A stretch of 64,000 nt of DNA, from NCBI GenBank assembly GCA_950106755.1, contig OX467086.1, positions 29,530,001-29,594,000 on the forward strand, written 5' to 3'. This DNA comes from Climacium dendroides (lineage: Eukaryota > Streptophyta > Bryopsida > Hypnales > Climaciaceae). The position numbers and the translations under genes are program-made. Under the pieces are notes generated by a model that did not search any database, was not told the DNA's origin, and saw only the letters and a program-made list of their open reading frames with translations. This document shows, piece after piece, positions 24,560 to 36,934 of the stretch; positions within the stretch are counted from its first letter, which is position 1; the number at the start of each line of letters is the position of its first letter.

Positions 24560-25345
24560 CTTGTTTCAAATATGGTCATTCATAATTTTCCATAGATTTT
24601 TAATAGGATTCAAATCTAAAAAATTAGGCAACCAATTTAGTTTTGTCATGCCGTGAACATCTCTCCACCTATTAGATAGACAATTGTGATGCCTTGGAAC
24701 ACCATACTTCATGATAATCATATCATTTGGAGGATATTGGAGGATATAGAAGTCAAATAATGTTCTTTCATGTATAATGTTGGCACAATCATCAACTCTC
24801 CTACTTGCATGCATGCATAGTGACTATAGGGGACTTATCATAGCCACTAAAAACGCCCCATATTATGATAGAAACACAACCAAACTTAATGGTAGGATAT
24901 AACAATTCCATAAGTACCTTTAGTAAACTCAACACCAAACTCATATCGACTACAAATGCTTGCCACTCTCAAAAGATAATTTGTCCATCTATATAATTTT
25001 CTTTCAGTTGTCCACACTCTAAAGCACATGAGCTTGTGCAAGCATGTGTTCTTTACGTGCATCTTTGAAAGAAGTTATCTTTACACAACAAAATGATTAA
25101 AACCAAGAAGCTAAATATATTTCTCAATGTGGTTAGGCGAAATTTTATCATCATTTGGCCTTGAATTACAAATTTATTATAAAAGTTGAGCTTACATCTT
25201 CTATTCAAAGACTTAAAAGAGATGATAGTATCTTGAAGCTAATACCGCTTCATAAGATCATAAGCAATTTGGCACGCCATGCTCAATTCACTTTCAATTT
25301 GAGCATCGGAGAGTCCAACTTCTTGCATGCCAACAATGTGATCAT
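24560..25345 (-). pseudogene. Decayed Tc1-like DDE transposase
   Basis: Read on the minus strand across several frameshifts, the order of Tc1-family landmarks is kept. The first is a helix-turn-helix segment at 25343-25242 (IVGMQEVGLSDAQI ... YDLMKRY). Then comes a KFGCVSIIIWGVFS block at 24892-24842, corresponding to the family KxGGGSxMVWGCFS motif. The last is a C-terminal block ending at about 24570 (GMTKLNWLPN, then DLNPIKNLW). The distance from helix-turn-helix to the DLNPIxNLW block is that of an intact Tc1 transposase. The protein cannot be functional: besides stops and frameshifts, the second catalytic Asp position reads Tyr (KYGVP) and the final acidic residue of NPIENLW is Lys. The remnant lies among MITEs, but no terminal repeats were located. 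Confidence 0.8.
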
Positions 25346-25659
25346 TTTCTTATGTCATAAGAGATTGCAACTTCATTGTGAACACCAAAAATGGCTACAA
25401 GATACTCTTAAGTTGTCACAATTTTTTTATATTGAAAATGAAACTATAAAATGCAAGCCAAACTTTTCAATTTGAATCCCTCTCTCAATTTGCCTTGGAG
25501 AAATGTTATAATACTTAAGTACAATTCTATTATGTTTATACAAGCTAGAATACACACATCGATGTTAGCATCTATGTTTGAGATGAGATCACTAACACAG
25601 TACATGTACTATCTTCACCAATTGAATGTAACTTTTATCACCTAAGGTAGACAATTTTG

Positions 25660-26620
25660 CAAACTAGCACTCTAAATATTTTGGGACCAACTTTTAGAAA
25701 GGCATATATTTTTTATGAGTGTACACTTGTTTCACAAATCAAACCTAAGTAGAATTATAACTCTTTAATTAAAATTGTAATTTATGTGAATTTATAAAGT
25801 GGTCTACTTTGAAATTACAAAACCATTCATAGGGTGGCCCGGGGGGGGGGGGTGCACTTAGTTCTACTACAACAAATCATGTGCAAACAAGTGGTTTCTA
25901 TTAAACTATAATTTTCATTTCAAATTTTGAGCATTGTTTACTAATGACTATAGGATTCTACTCCCAAATTTTCAAACTCAAATAAAATATGGAATGATGT
26001 CTAGAAGAGCTTAAAAATGTACTAAAATGACATGCTTTTTAACTCAAATATTTTTAGAGAACACATTTAGATGACCATTGCATCAATATTCAACTCAAAA
26101 TGAGCTATCAATAGAAAGTTATTTTTAGAAATTTTTAGTTCATTTTTTAGATAATTTTTTCTTATATAATATAGGGGTGTGAAAGTTATTTTTCAGTTCT
26201 ACAATGTATCTTTTTACTTCAAAAATTTGTAATTAATTATTATTAACAAATAAAAATATCAATAATTCAAAACATAAACTTTCAAAGTAGAAAAATCTAT
26301 TCATATTTTTTCATTTAATTTTATTTAAAATTCAAAAAGTATATAGGGAGTCCAAAGGTTTACTCGCACGCTAACATAAAAAAAAGGGGAGTGCCCCCTC
26401 CCAGTAGGGTGGAGTCATGAGCATCCTATAAACAACCCATAACTGCTCTCCCATGTATGCAATGGTATTTAAGTATTCATCATTAAAAGATTGACACATT
26501 ATCCTTTGTTGGCATTAATGTAGTGATTTTGTTAAAAAATGAACAGATTTGGATGATTTTTTGACAAAATTGGGGCCAAAAGTAGGATGATAGAATTAGT
26601 CAACAAACAAAAATGGATTG
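25660..26620 (+). repeat. Dispersed repeat interrupted by a hAT-like insertion
   Basis: The flanks 25669-25837 and 26405-26600 are together the reverse complement of the continuous unit 31740-32105 (shared blocks include CACTTGTTTCACAAATCAAA and TTTGTTGGCATTAATG-like stretches). A partial third copy occurs at about 35510-35700. The central 567 bp are missing from the other copies. Confidence 0.65.
25838..26404. mobile_element. hAT-like non-autonomous insertion (567 bp, 8-bp target duplication)
   Basis: An identical TAGGGTGG lies on each side (25830-25837 and 26405-26412). The ends are inverted but imperfect: CCCGGGGGGGGGGGGTGCACT on the left and the complement of CTGGGAGGGGGCACTCCCC on the right. 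The related unit 31740-32105 lacks the insert. An 8-bp duplication is the hAT hallmark. The left end contains a run of 12 G (25841-25852). No coding capacity. Confidence 0.65.
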
Positions 26621-28468
26621 GTATTACCTTAATTGTTGATTTGTTTTAAAGACATTGGGATTAATGTAATGTAATTTTTGTCACTTGGAAACAATTGCAA
26701 TACAGAACTATTCTTCAAGGCATATGCAATTTTTGAAAATTGATTATTATGCATTCATGTAAAATTGATCACTAAATTGTTTCATAAAAAGTTCCAAAAT
26801 AAGTGTCTATAACTTAGTTGTTGGTTATTGTACAAGTGCCTATGATGGCCCCTATGTACCCAAGCATCAATGCTCAAAATATGATGAGTTTGAATGCCGA
26901 AAGAGGGCTTGGTGATTAGCAATGGGAGAAGATATTGAGTATCTGTCATTTTGTGAATTCGCCATTTTGTGCACTCAATAGAGGTATTTGGAAATTCATG
27001 GTGTATTTTCATTTTTAATCTGATTTTTATAACTCCTCTTTGCCCCTCATTGAATGCATGTCAATTACATTCTAAATTGCATTTGAATTCTTGTTCAACT
27101 TTGTGTATTTTGAAAAGAAACAATTCATGGTTGCATAATATCTAGTCAATGAGATTTATAAAGGAGTTTTTAATATTGACTTTGAAAATTTTCACAAAAG
27201 TTTAAAAGTTTTAATAACCAAAGATTAATTATTATTTATTTTGATTGCCTATAAATAAGACTATAATTATAAATATTATTATAAATTCCATTGATAAATA
27301 TATTATAAAACTAATTTTTTTAAATCATTTTAGTTATAATTTCTCAATGTGCACAATATACACAAAAATGTGCTCTTAGTTCCAAAGCCATTACAATATG
27401 TATAGTGTGAAAATGCTCTAAAACAAAAGACTCGTTCTAAGTGTAGAACAACAATACTTACAATTAGCCAAAAAATCAATCAAGGATGGTTCTTAAGATT
27501 AAACTATCCAATTTTTTTGTTGGAAGTTTATACATGATTCTAAATTTTCTTAGAATTTATTTTTGGAACACCATATGAATGAACTATGGATAAACTATAA
27601 ATTTCAATGTGATGAAAATAGGTGCACCTAATCAAACCTAATCACCCATGAATAGAGGCTTATAAATTTCATGCAAGAACATGTCATAACAAGGTATAAC
27701 CAAGCCACGGGCCTCCCATACTAGAAAGGTATTATACCCCTAGATATTCGGGAGGAACTTATCATTTAATGCAAAGGATTGGAATTGGACGAGGATCCAT
27801 ATAAGACAATTTTGTTCATTGTAGAGGTTACTTTTCAAGGATGCAAAAGGGCCCCCACCCATTGATGCATTGTAGTAGGGGTTGGTTTTAGAAACAAGTC
27901 ACAATGAAGTAGAAGGTAGAGTTACCTTCTACATATTTGGACTTAGACGGAACTCTATACTCCCTCAGGTATGTGCACTCAAGTGTAGTAGGAATTATTT
28001 ATGGACACCTAAAATAAGCTCTAAATTAAAGCACATGTAACTCCAATGCTGACTCACAAATGAATTTCTATAAATGTGTTATAGTGACAGGGCTAGGTTT
28101 TGTATTGGCTAATGAAATGACCTTGATACAAGCTTAGGGTCTACTGCTTTTGGGTGTTATTGTGTCCACTTTTGCAATAGTCTATTGTCCACAATAGATG
28201 TATCTATGTATCTATTCACAAATTTCTATTATATTCATACAAGCTCGAAAAAATACGAATCTAATTTTGTTGGTTTCCTAAACCATCTCCTAACAAGAAC
28301 ACATCATTTTATTTTGTCCCTACCCTCAAGATATGCAAATCTTGAATAAGTGTCACAATTTGGTGCTTCTACCTCACATTAATCCATGTAAGCCTATAGC
28401 AATGACTCAACAACGTGGACACATTGTTTCCATTCTCTCGTTAGTCAACTCAAATTTGCACGTCTTCT
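26621..28468. other. AT-rich spacer
   Basis: No gene supported. It includes the degenerate block 27715-27870 related to 4820-5030 and 21900-22080, and a 10-bp-stem hairpin at 27909-27932 (GTAGAAGGTA-gagt-TACCTTCTAC). Confidence 0.4.
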
Positions 28469-28741
28469 AAGGTAGGTACACCCAAACCCATCATTTTTTG
28501 CTATTGATCCTATTTCCTATTATTAAATTGGTCAAATTTTTATATGTTCTTATTGGCAAGTGAAAGGAGGTTCCAACGCACCAGAGAACATGGCATTTGG
28601 ATATTGTATGCAAATGTTATTAAAGAGCAAAGTTTGTTCTAAAAGCGTTTCTTCCACATAGGTACAAAACTGATTTTGGAAATGTACATATAACATAGAT
28701 GGTGGTTTAAGGTTAGTAGCACATTTGGATGTACCTACTTT
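28469..28741. mobile_element. Short MITE, GGTAGGTAC-end family, copy 2 (273 bp)
   Basis: The left end is AAGGTAGGTACACCCAAA and the right end is the complement of AAAGTAGGTACATCCAAA, an 18-bp inverted repeat with three mismatches. If the repeat starts at AGG/AAG, TA lies on both sides, as for mariner-type MITEs. The best-preserved copy of the family in this window. Confidence 0.7.
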
Positions 28742-28952
28742 ATATTCATGATCATTATATAAGATTTCAGATTTTGCACATTAGAGAGTTAAGAGAGTGT
28801 GTGGAGAGGTTGAAATAGAATTCCCATTTAATGCTACTTCAACCTTTAAGGTATGTTCACACTTGATGTTACGGGTGATTTTTGCAATGTGAATCCGCTC
28901 TAAAAGTAGGGCTAAATTCATTCCTAAGACCCTTAGTAACAACAACCTTTAA

Positions 28953-29867
28953 CCCCTAAAGTTTCTTCGCTATGTTTTTACCAAAAATGCTCTAAAACTG
29001 CCATTTCTAGTATAAGTACCAAATTTTTGAAAAAATAACTTTTTTGTCACATGTCACTGTAGGATCTTGTAGTATACTGACTTAAAAACACATGGTAAAA
29101 ATTTCAGAAATTTCCACCACGTGGATTACAAGATATAGGCGTTCAAATTCATTGAAATCATTTTTTTAGCGCTGCAAAAAAACAGGGCAGCTGCACTTCA
29201 CAAGCTCACTTTCCTATGAAAAAATGTCCAAAACGGTGGTTATTCTTTAGATTCTTTTTCCTAGACAAGTTGGTCACATGCTTGAAAATTTTTATATCAT
29301 TTGGAATTGTACAACATATAGGAAAAAAATAGTAAGTACACAGTAGTAGAGAATGATTCAGAATATTAATTTGTGAAGAAATTAAGTATGGAATTAAAAA
29401 TTGACAATTTCAATGGTTGAAATGTTGTTATAAACAATCTACATCCTATGATTTTATTTTTTTCAAAAAATATTGAAAATTGAGTAAGATAAAGAACTTC
29501 AAAGTTTATTTTAGAGTAGAGAATCCACAAACAAAAACTCCTCATAACTTTCATCTCATGATCAAAATGGAATAATTCAAAGCTTTCCATGTACACATAA
29601 CTCTAGAAAACCAGTTTCAAATTTTTGTTTTAAAAAAAAGTGATTTTAAAAATTCTGCCCGTACTGCCTGGCCGGTTTAAAAAGTAACATATTTGACCAT
29701 AACTTTTGACTTGTATTTCCAAATGTCATGAAATTTGGTGCATTTGAAAAATATTCCTCGCCCCCACCTTTTATTAAAACTTCAGCCCAAAATATGAAAA
29801 TCTCTAGTGACATGTACCTGTCCAAAATTTCTATACAGCCAAAAAACACATGCTGGTCCTTTAGGAG
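28953..29867. mobile_element. TTAA-flanked TIR transposon, full length (915 bp)
   Basis: TTAA lies at 28949-28952 and 29868-29871, with ends CCCCTAAAGTTTCTTCGC and the complement of TCCTAAAGGACCAGC. It aligns along its whole length with 1527-2454 and, from about 29066 on, with 33488-34305. Non-coding. Confidence 0.75.
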
Positions 29868-30021
29868 TTAACACGAAGTGAGAACAGAACTTTGCCATGG
29901 AAATGAAGCTGGTACTGTACTGTACTAGAATTAGGGTTTCAGCATGAACTGTTCCAGCCTGAATTGACATAGTGATGAACATGTTCTCATTTGAAACCAA
30001 CCCCACTTGAACACTCCCTGG

Positions 30022-30218
30022 TTGACCCCCTCTTTATTGCCCCTCAATTGGATTTCTTTGTTGCCACTTACGATAAAATTTGGAAATTTTGAATTCATAT
30101 TTGCAACCAGGGGCCCCAAATTTGGTAGGAAAGGTGATGAAATATAAAATTAACACACCACAAAATAGGGGGGCATTTTTTTACATTTATTCTTGGCAAG
30201 GGTAATAAAGGGGTCAAT
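30022..30218. mobile_element. Short MITE, TGACCCC family, copy 2
   Basis: Ends TTGACCCCCTCTTTATTGCC and GGTAATAAAGGGGTCAA are inverted repeats. The interior has the shared block TTCATATTTGCAACCAGGGG. About 200 bp, non-coding. Confidence 0.7.
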
Positions 30219-31739
30219 CCCTCAACCCATTCTTCCCTTTGTGGATGGTAAACTTACTTGTCATCAATTAGAAAGATGACTCAAATTTTCCTGATCATGA
30301 TGAATTATTTCATTTTAGAGTAAGAGGCTCAGAAATCGCTCATTTAAGGGCTGGTCTGTCATTTTCATGTGTTTACTCATATGAGAATATTTTTAACTCA
30401 TTTTTCAGTTAAAGAAAAATAGATGAGGAATCTAACCCAAGTCGTTTTATAATTTTTGGAGCATTTGTGAATTATTTATGAATTTTCAAAGGAAATCTGG
30501 CATAGGGACCTAATTGTGATTTGTAGGCCTTGTAAAACCACACATACTTAGTTTGGAAAAAAATCAAGCTTTGTTGAAAAACTAGCATTGCAACATGTAA
30601 AAAGTAAATAAGTAGAGATGGTTTCTAAATGTGACCATTTCTAAAACTGAAATGAATGTTTGAATCATACACTATTTCAGATTTTTTAATACATGGAAGA
30701 AGGTAGTTGGACTACCAATTCTTATTTTGAATAATATTAATAGACACCTATCCACTTAGTTAAGATAAAACCCATTGTGACTCTTAAACCATCCATTGAA
30801 GATATATAAACCAAATCTACTCATCCTCTGAAGTAATCAAAAGTCCATTTCCCCACAATCAAGGTTCCAATTCATTTGTTTTTGAGGTTTAAAATGGGTT
30901 GACCACCTTTGCTACTCTTCCAACTCAAAGCAACCACATGGTGCTTCCCCAACACTATTCACAATGCTTTGAAGCCAAGAATCAACCTCTTGTAAGACTA
31001 AACAATGTAAGAGATACAACAAATTTTTGCTCTCAAGTATTTGCGTGGGCCCTAGATTATTACGAGCCCTAACTTGTTTTTATAAAGCCCACTCAAATTC
31101 TATCTCTTACTAGGGCCTAGGTGGTGGACCTTTTTTCCTACAAGCCATCAAAGAATTGTCGAGGCCACTTGTTTGGAGCATGAGTGTAGATGCTTTAAAC
31201 ACAATGTCAATACACAATGTCAATTGTCTCTCTTCAATCAAGAATGTCATGATCTATTGTACCTTAATTCTATAGTAGTTGATCTAAGGACTTGCAATGA
31301 AAAGAAAGATTATTGACTAGATAATGCTCAAGAGCCAAGAGGTCCAAGAGCAATTGGAGACATAATGTCAAATCTAATAGTTCATCATAAACATCCATAT
31401 ATATACTTAATGCAAATCTAAGGGTGTAGCAAAAAGGAAGGCATTATGAGATATAACATTGGGTTGACTTTCAAACATAATGATGGCAAATCTACCTCAA
31501 AAATTGAACCTGCCATTATATACTAAATAATTGGTCAAGTGTAGAGTAGAAAATCAATTATTGGACATATCTTTCTCTTGCAAACTTGATCAAGATCATC
31601 AAATATTGAAGATCTATGCCTCTCTTCAAAAGCAAATGGAGGATAGATTATTACTAAAACCATCTTCACTCTTTTCAATTTCCTTGAGCCATATGGCAAA
31701 CAAAGTAATTAGAAAGGATTATTACATTAGGGATTAAGG
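30219..31739. other. AT-rich spacer with a dispersed repeat block
   Basis: About 30320-30530 is related to 6491-6780 in the opposite orientation. From 30530 to 31739 I see nothing beyond short spurious frames. Confidence 0.35.
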
Positions 31740-32105
31740 TAGACAAATCCAAATCTGACATCTTACTTTTGGCCCCAGTTTTGTTAAAAAAACATTCAAA
31801 TCCATTCATTTAATGACCAAATCAATGCATTAATGCCAATAAGGGGTAACGTGTTAATCTTTTATTGGTGAATACTCAAATGCCACTAGATATACAAGAA
31901 GGCAAATATAGGTTGTTTATAGGACGTTTATGATTCCATTTTGTAAATAATTTTGTAATTTTAGGACAAATCACTTTAGAAACTCACAGAAATTACAACT
32001 CTAATTGGAAAGTTATAATTCCATTTGATTCATGAAACAAGTGCACACCTTTGAAAAAATATATGCCCTTCTTCAAGTTGGCCCCAAGATATTCAAATTA
32101 CTAAT
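31740..32105 (-). repeat. Uninterrupted copy of the 25660-26620 repeat
   Basis: Reverse complement of the flanks of the hAT-like insertion at 25838-26404, here continuous. It provides the empty site for that insertion. Confidence 0.65.
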
Positions 32106-32136
32106 GAGGGTGGTAATATGCTTGATTACCTTGGTG

Positions 32137-32885
32137 TAAGGTGGAACTACCCGTAACCACTCAAATCTGCTATCTAGGTACTTTGGAGAAGCTATTTGTC
32201 ATCTCTCATAATTTTCAGAGATTGAATTGTTTGAGAGAAGTCAATTGCGAAAAGATTGAAGACATTCCAACAAGAATTGAATTTTTTGTGATTTTTCAAA
32301 GCTGAAATGTAAAACTGTGAGTAGACCCTTGTTGAAGCATGACCAGACCATTGTTGAAGCGTGGGCTGATGTGTCCACTCCCCCAAGTGCATTGCCATTG
32401 TGATAAGAGATTAAGGCAGAACTTCCCAATACCACCAATTATCCAATTCCTCCACCTACAGGTTCCTCCCATTTCCGTCACTTGACATATCTATTACCAC
32501 AATCTTATTAATTCTTCATCATGATGGCAATGTACTTGGTGAGCAGACACATCAGCCACCGCTTCAACAATGGTCCGGTCATGCTTCAACAAGGGTGTAC
32601 TCACAGTTGAACATTTCAGTTTTGAAAAATCACAAAAAATTCAATTTTTGTCGGAATGTCTTCATTCTTTTTGCAATTGACTTCTCTCCAACAACTCAAT
32701 CTCTGAAAACCATGAGAGCTGACAAATAGCTTCTCCAAAGTACCGAGATAGCAAATCTGTGTGGTAATGGATAGTTCTACCTTAATAAGATTGTGGTGAT
32801 AGATGAGTCAGTGACAGAAGTGGGAGGAATTTGTAGGTGGCAGAATTGGATAGATGGTGGTATTGGGCAGTTCCACCTTAGTCAC
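32137..32885. repeat. Large compound inverted repeat
   Basis: The arm 32139-32398 pairs with 32530-32790 at high identity, with shared blocks such as TTTGGAGAAGCTATTTGTCA and CACCCTTGTTGAAGCATGAC in the reverse-complement arm. In addition, about 95 bp at 32405-32505 are inverted at 32785-32885 (blocks CCCAATACCACC and ACCACAATCTTATTAA). The simplest reading is an element of about 480 bp with ~95-bp inverted ends (32405-32885) beside an inverted copy of its core. No protein is encoded. Confidence 0.75.
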
Positions 32886-33487
32886 AACCGCCTGATTCAG
32901 GACAAGAGGACATGCAATGACTGTCAGAATCTTCAGTTTCCACGTTGATTGCTCTGCTCACCACGCAAGTACAATAAGCTTCGTCTTCATCAAATAACTT
33001 AAATCTCCTCAGATCCAATGTACCCCATCCAACTTTGCAAGAGGACTTTAAAAACCAACCTCTCTACTAGATACATCAATCATGGAAGCACAACACAACA
33101 ATGAATGGAGCTGCTTGTGCTGCCTTGAGAAATCAGGAGCAGGATTGATCTCAACTAACAAGTTGTGTATGTGCAACTTGAAGGTTCATGAACGTCTCAA
33201 AATCAAGGCAGATGGCTCAAGTTCAGCCTTGTCAGATAACTCACTGTCTAATACCTTAAATTTGTTTTGTTTTGTTTGTTTGTCAGGTTCAGGTTTTCTG
33301 GATTGTACATCCCTGGTTGCATGTTTGGTACCATCGGAAAGCTCTTGGCGAGGAGGGGTGCACCGGCTTTGTTTTGTGGCGTTTGGATGGACTGTGTGAA
33401 AGTTATTGATTTTTGAAGTATTTTTTGAATTTAAAAGATTTAAAAAAATATTTTTATTTTTGTTTTGATTGTGGCAATGGTACAGGG
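32886..33487. other. Unrecognised, less AT-rich block
   Basis: An open frame runs at 33082-33399 on the plus strand (105 codons, Cys-rich start) with another opposite it at 33186-33515. Neither resembles a known family. A T/G-rich tract ending in CAG at about 33286 could be a splice acceptor. I do not call a gene. Confidence 0.25.
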
Positions 33488-34305
33488 CACTTGTAGTATG
33501 CTGACTTAAAAACACATGGTAAAAATTTCAGAAATTTCCACCATGTGGATTATAAGATATAGGCGTTCAAATTCACTGAAATCTTTTTTTTTAGCCTTAC
33601 GGAAAATAAGGCAGCTGCACTTCACAAGCTCACTTTCCTATGAAAAAATGTCCAAAATGGTGGTTATTCTTTAGATTCTTTTTCCTAGACAAGTTGGTCA
33701 CATGCTTGAAATTTTTTATATCATTTGGAATTGTACAACATATAGGAAAAAAATAGTAAGTAGACAATAGTAGAGAATGATTCAAAATATTAAATTGTTA
33801 AGAATTTAAGTATGGAATTGAAAAATGACAATCCCAATAGTTGAAATGTTGTTATAAACAATCTACATCCTATGATTTTATTTTTTTCAAGAAATATTGA
33901 AAATTGAGTGAGATAAAGGACTTCAAAGTTTATTTTAGAGTAAAAAATCCATAACTGCCCACAAATAAAAACTCCTCATAACTTTTCACTCATTGATCAA
34001 AATAGAATGATTCAAAGCTTTCCACGTATATATAACTCTAGAAAATCAATTTCAAATTCTTGTTTTCAGAAAAAGTGATTTTAAAAATTCTGCCCATACT
34101 GCCTGGCCAGTAAAAGAAGTAACATATTTGGCCATAACTTTTGCCTCGTATTTCCAAATGTCATGAAATTTGGTGCGCTTGAAAGATATTCTTTGCCCTC
34201 AACTTTTATTAAAATTTCAGCCTAAAATATGAAAATCTTTAACCACATGTACCTACCCAAAATAATTTTTATACAACCAAAAAACGTATACTAGTCTTTT
34301 AGGGG
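33488..34305. mobile_element. TTAA-family transposon lacking its left ~113 bp
   Basis: It aligns with 29066-29867, and its right end (ACTAGTCTTTTAGGGG) is followed by TTAA at 34306-34309. The left junction at about 33488 is abrupt and joins unrelated sequence. Confidence 0.65.
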
Positions 34306-34355
34306 TTAAGAACCACCTTATGTCCATTTTAGCTATTTATAGGGGCAATTCTTAA

Positions 34356-35271
34356 TCCCTAAAGGATCATTGTTCCTTTGGAAGACAAATGGGATTTTGA
34401 GTAGATACCTACGGTCTCAATTTTTGTCATGATTTTTGAAGATAGAAAAACTAATTATTTTGGTGGGAATATAATTTTTTTTCAATTGCTGCCAAGGAAC
34501 AAAAGTTATATCTAGATGAACTGAAAATAAAGGAGATTGGACAACCAAAAAATTTCAGAAATTCAAATTTTTGAATTTCGAATTTTTTTCTCATAGATTA
34601 TATTTTTGTCTATATGAAAAGCTTTGATTTATTTCATTTGGATAAGTGATGTGAAAGTTATGGACAATCTTGTTTTTTTGCAATCTAACCATCTTCTTGA
34701 AAAAACTTGTGAAAAAACAACTTATAGGATTCATTTTTGAATGCAATTTTTACAATTTAAAAAAGAATCCTCGTGGTTTAGTTTGATTTCTAGAATAATC
34801 TCACCATTGGAATTCGTACATTTTAATTCCATGTTAGAGATATTAATAATTTAGATTGTCCATCTATCTAGTACCTATTTCTACTGAACAATTTTTTTAA
34901 AAAGGAAAATTAAATTTTTAAAAAAGAAAAATTATCCTACACTCTCAACTCAATTCTCCACCATAAAGATTTAAGCTTCAAAACTATGTAGTGAAAAAAA
35001 TTTAAGTTACAAAGGTTCAAAGTCAAATAACCTAATTCCATAATGTGTTGAAAAAAACTTGTTTTTTTTACTTTAAATACAAATATCTTGCAATCTGTGC
35101 AGTCAAGATTTCTGAAATTTATTCTATACATTCTTATACTAATTAGGTGTAAGATCATAAAATTAGATGCGCAGAAAAAAAAACAATTTCCAAATTCTTT
35201 TATTCTTTGCAATAAAAATGGTAGTTCTGAGTGTTTTTTGGCAAAATATAAAGGCCTTGGTCCTCTAGGGG
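34356..35271. mobile_element. TTAA-type transposon, full length (916 bp), carrying the empty site
   Basis: The left side has TTAA (34352-34355) and end TCCCTAAAGGATCATTG. The right end is the complement of CCCCTAGAGGACCAAGGCC, followed by TTAT (a changed TTAA). Same subfamily as 2694-4229. At 34971-34974 it keeps the single TTAA that corresponds to the insertion site of the nested 3316-3923 element. Confidence 0.75.
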
Positions 35272-36890
35272 TTATTGTTCATGTGATTTTTGAGCCTCCT
35301 ACCTTACCATATATGAAGGTCTCAATTAAGAGCCGAAGTTGAATTTTCATGTCAGATTCTCATGGGTCTAGGACACTTCAAACCACACAAGACGACATGT
35401 GGCACTTTTATTCAAAATGACTTAATTTCTACTGAACATGGCCTTTGTATAGGATACTATATTTTTCATGCCAACAAAAAGTAGAGTAAATAAGGTAAAC
35501 CAAGGGAGACAAGCCTATTACTATACGAACTAGCAACCTGAATATCTTGGGGCCAACTCCAAGAGGGGCACATTTTTTCCAAATGTGTACTTGTTTCACA
35601 AATCAAACACAAAGTGGAAATTATAATTTTCCAATTAATATTGTAGTTTTTGTGAATTTTTGAAATGGTCTACCTTGAAATTACAAAAGCACTTATACAA
35701 ACAGAATGTAACCATAGGATTTTGTATTTCATATTGAGAGTGAGCACGTCAAAAAAATTTAGATTATTTGATAACACAATTTAATAGATTTTTAAGTTTG
35801 AAGTTTTATCTGGGTTAATAGAAAAATAGGGTAGTGCACTTTGAAGGAGCACATTTTAGTGAGAATATTTTGAAATGATGCCCCTTATCTACTTAGTGAA
35901 AGACAAGAAAATTGAAAAAGCTCATCTAAAATTTCACAACATTTTGGTCATTTTTGCAATTTTGGGTGGAGCTTGCAATGCATGGTGGTCACTAAAACAA
36001 GAATAGTGTTTTTAAGAAAAACAAGAGTGGGCACACTTGTCTTCTCTTTGACCTCCTTGGATTTACCCTTTTTGAGGTGGGCAACAATTGTGGTGGTAGG
36101 TTGACTTTTCAATCCATGCCTAAATTCAACCAAAAAAAAGAAGCAGCGACCAAAAAATGGTCACTTGGATCATTAGGGGATAACAAGTTTATAAAATGTA
36201 TTTGTATACAGAGCAAGGTTTTTTTCTCGCGTTTAAACACCAATTCTAGCATAAGGAAACGAATATCATGATGTCCCTCCTAATATAATACAATGACATG
36301 TTGCCAAGAACACAAGTACTACAATAAAAAAAACATTGATGCAAAGTTCTTCACTTTGTATACATACTTTAAGGTGAAAACACCCAAAACCGTCAATTTA
36401 AGCAATTTAGCATAGTTGGAGGCACTTTTAAAAAAAACTGCAGTATTAACAAGTGAAAATCATGAATATTAAAAAAAATCGGATATAGTATGTAATTTCT
36501 ATAAATTTTCAAAGTGTTGGCTTCCTAAACCACTGAAACGATCCCTTAGGTGCACCTACAACCAAAATCTACAAAAATCAAGTGTCAACGACTGAAAATT
36601 AAATACGTGTCTTACAATTACGTCAGCGAATTAAAATCAAACATTTATATGACACCTTAATAGATGGTCAGGGACAGATTTAAGAGTACAAGAATGGGAA
36701 CAAGGACGGTTTTAGATATTTCTTACCTTACACAGGGACACATGGAGAAGGGGACAGGGGTCTGCTTCTAACTAACCCTTTTAATAAACAAATGCACAAT
36801 CTCCATTGAAAAGGGAAACAGTACATCAAACCAAGGGACAGAGTCCCAGCCAATTTTTTTTCTTCTTATAACTAACTTTGAGTACATAGT
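35272..36890. other. AT-rich spacer
   Basis: Contains a partial copy (about 35510-35700) of the 25660/31740 repeat. No gene supported. Confidence 0.35.
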
Positions 36891-36934
36891 ATGCTGGCAG
36901 ATGGGGGTTCAAATGCTGGCAGATGGGAGTTCAA
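36891..36934. repeat. Two tandem 22-bp units
   Basis: ATGCTGGCAGATGGGGGTTC+AA occurs twice in succession with one mismatch. Confidence 0.8.

Noticed and set aside
33082..33399. Cys-rich 105-codon plus-strand frame as a small secreted protein
   Set aside because: The start is not followed by a convincing signal peptide, and the frame overlaps one on the other strand and adjoins a transposon break.
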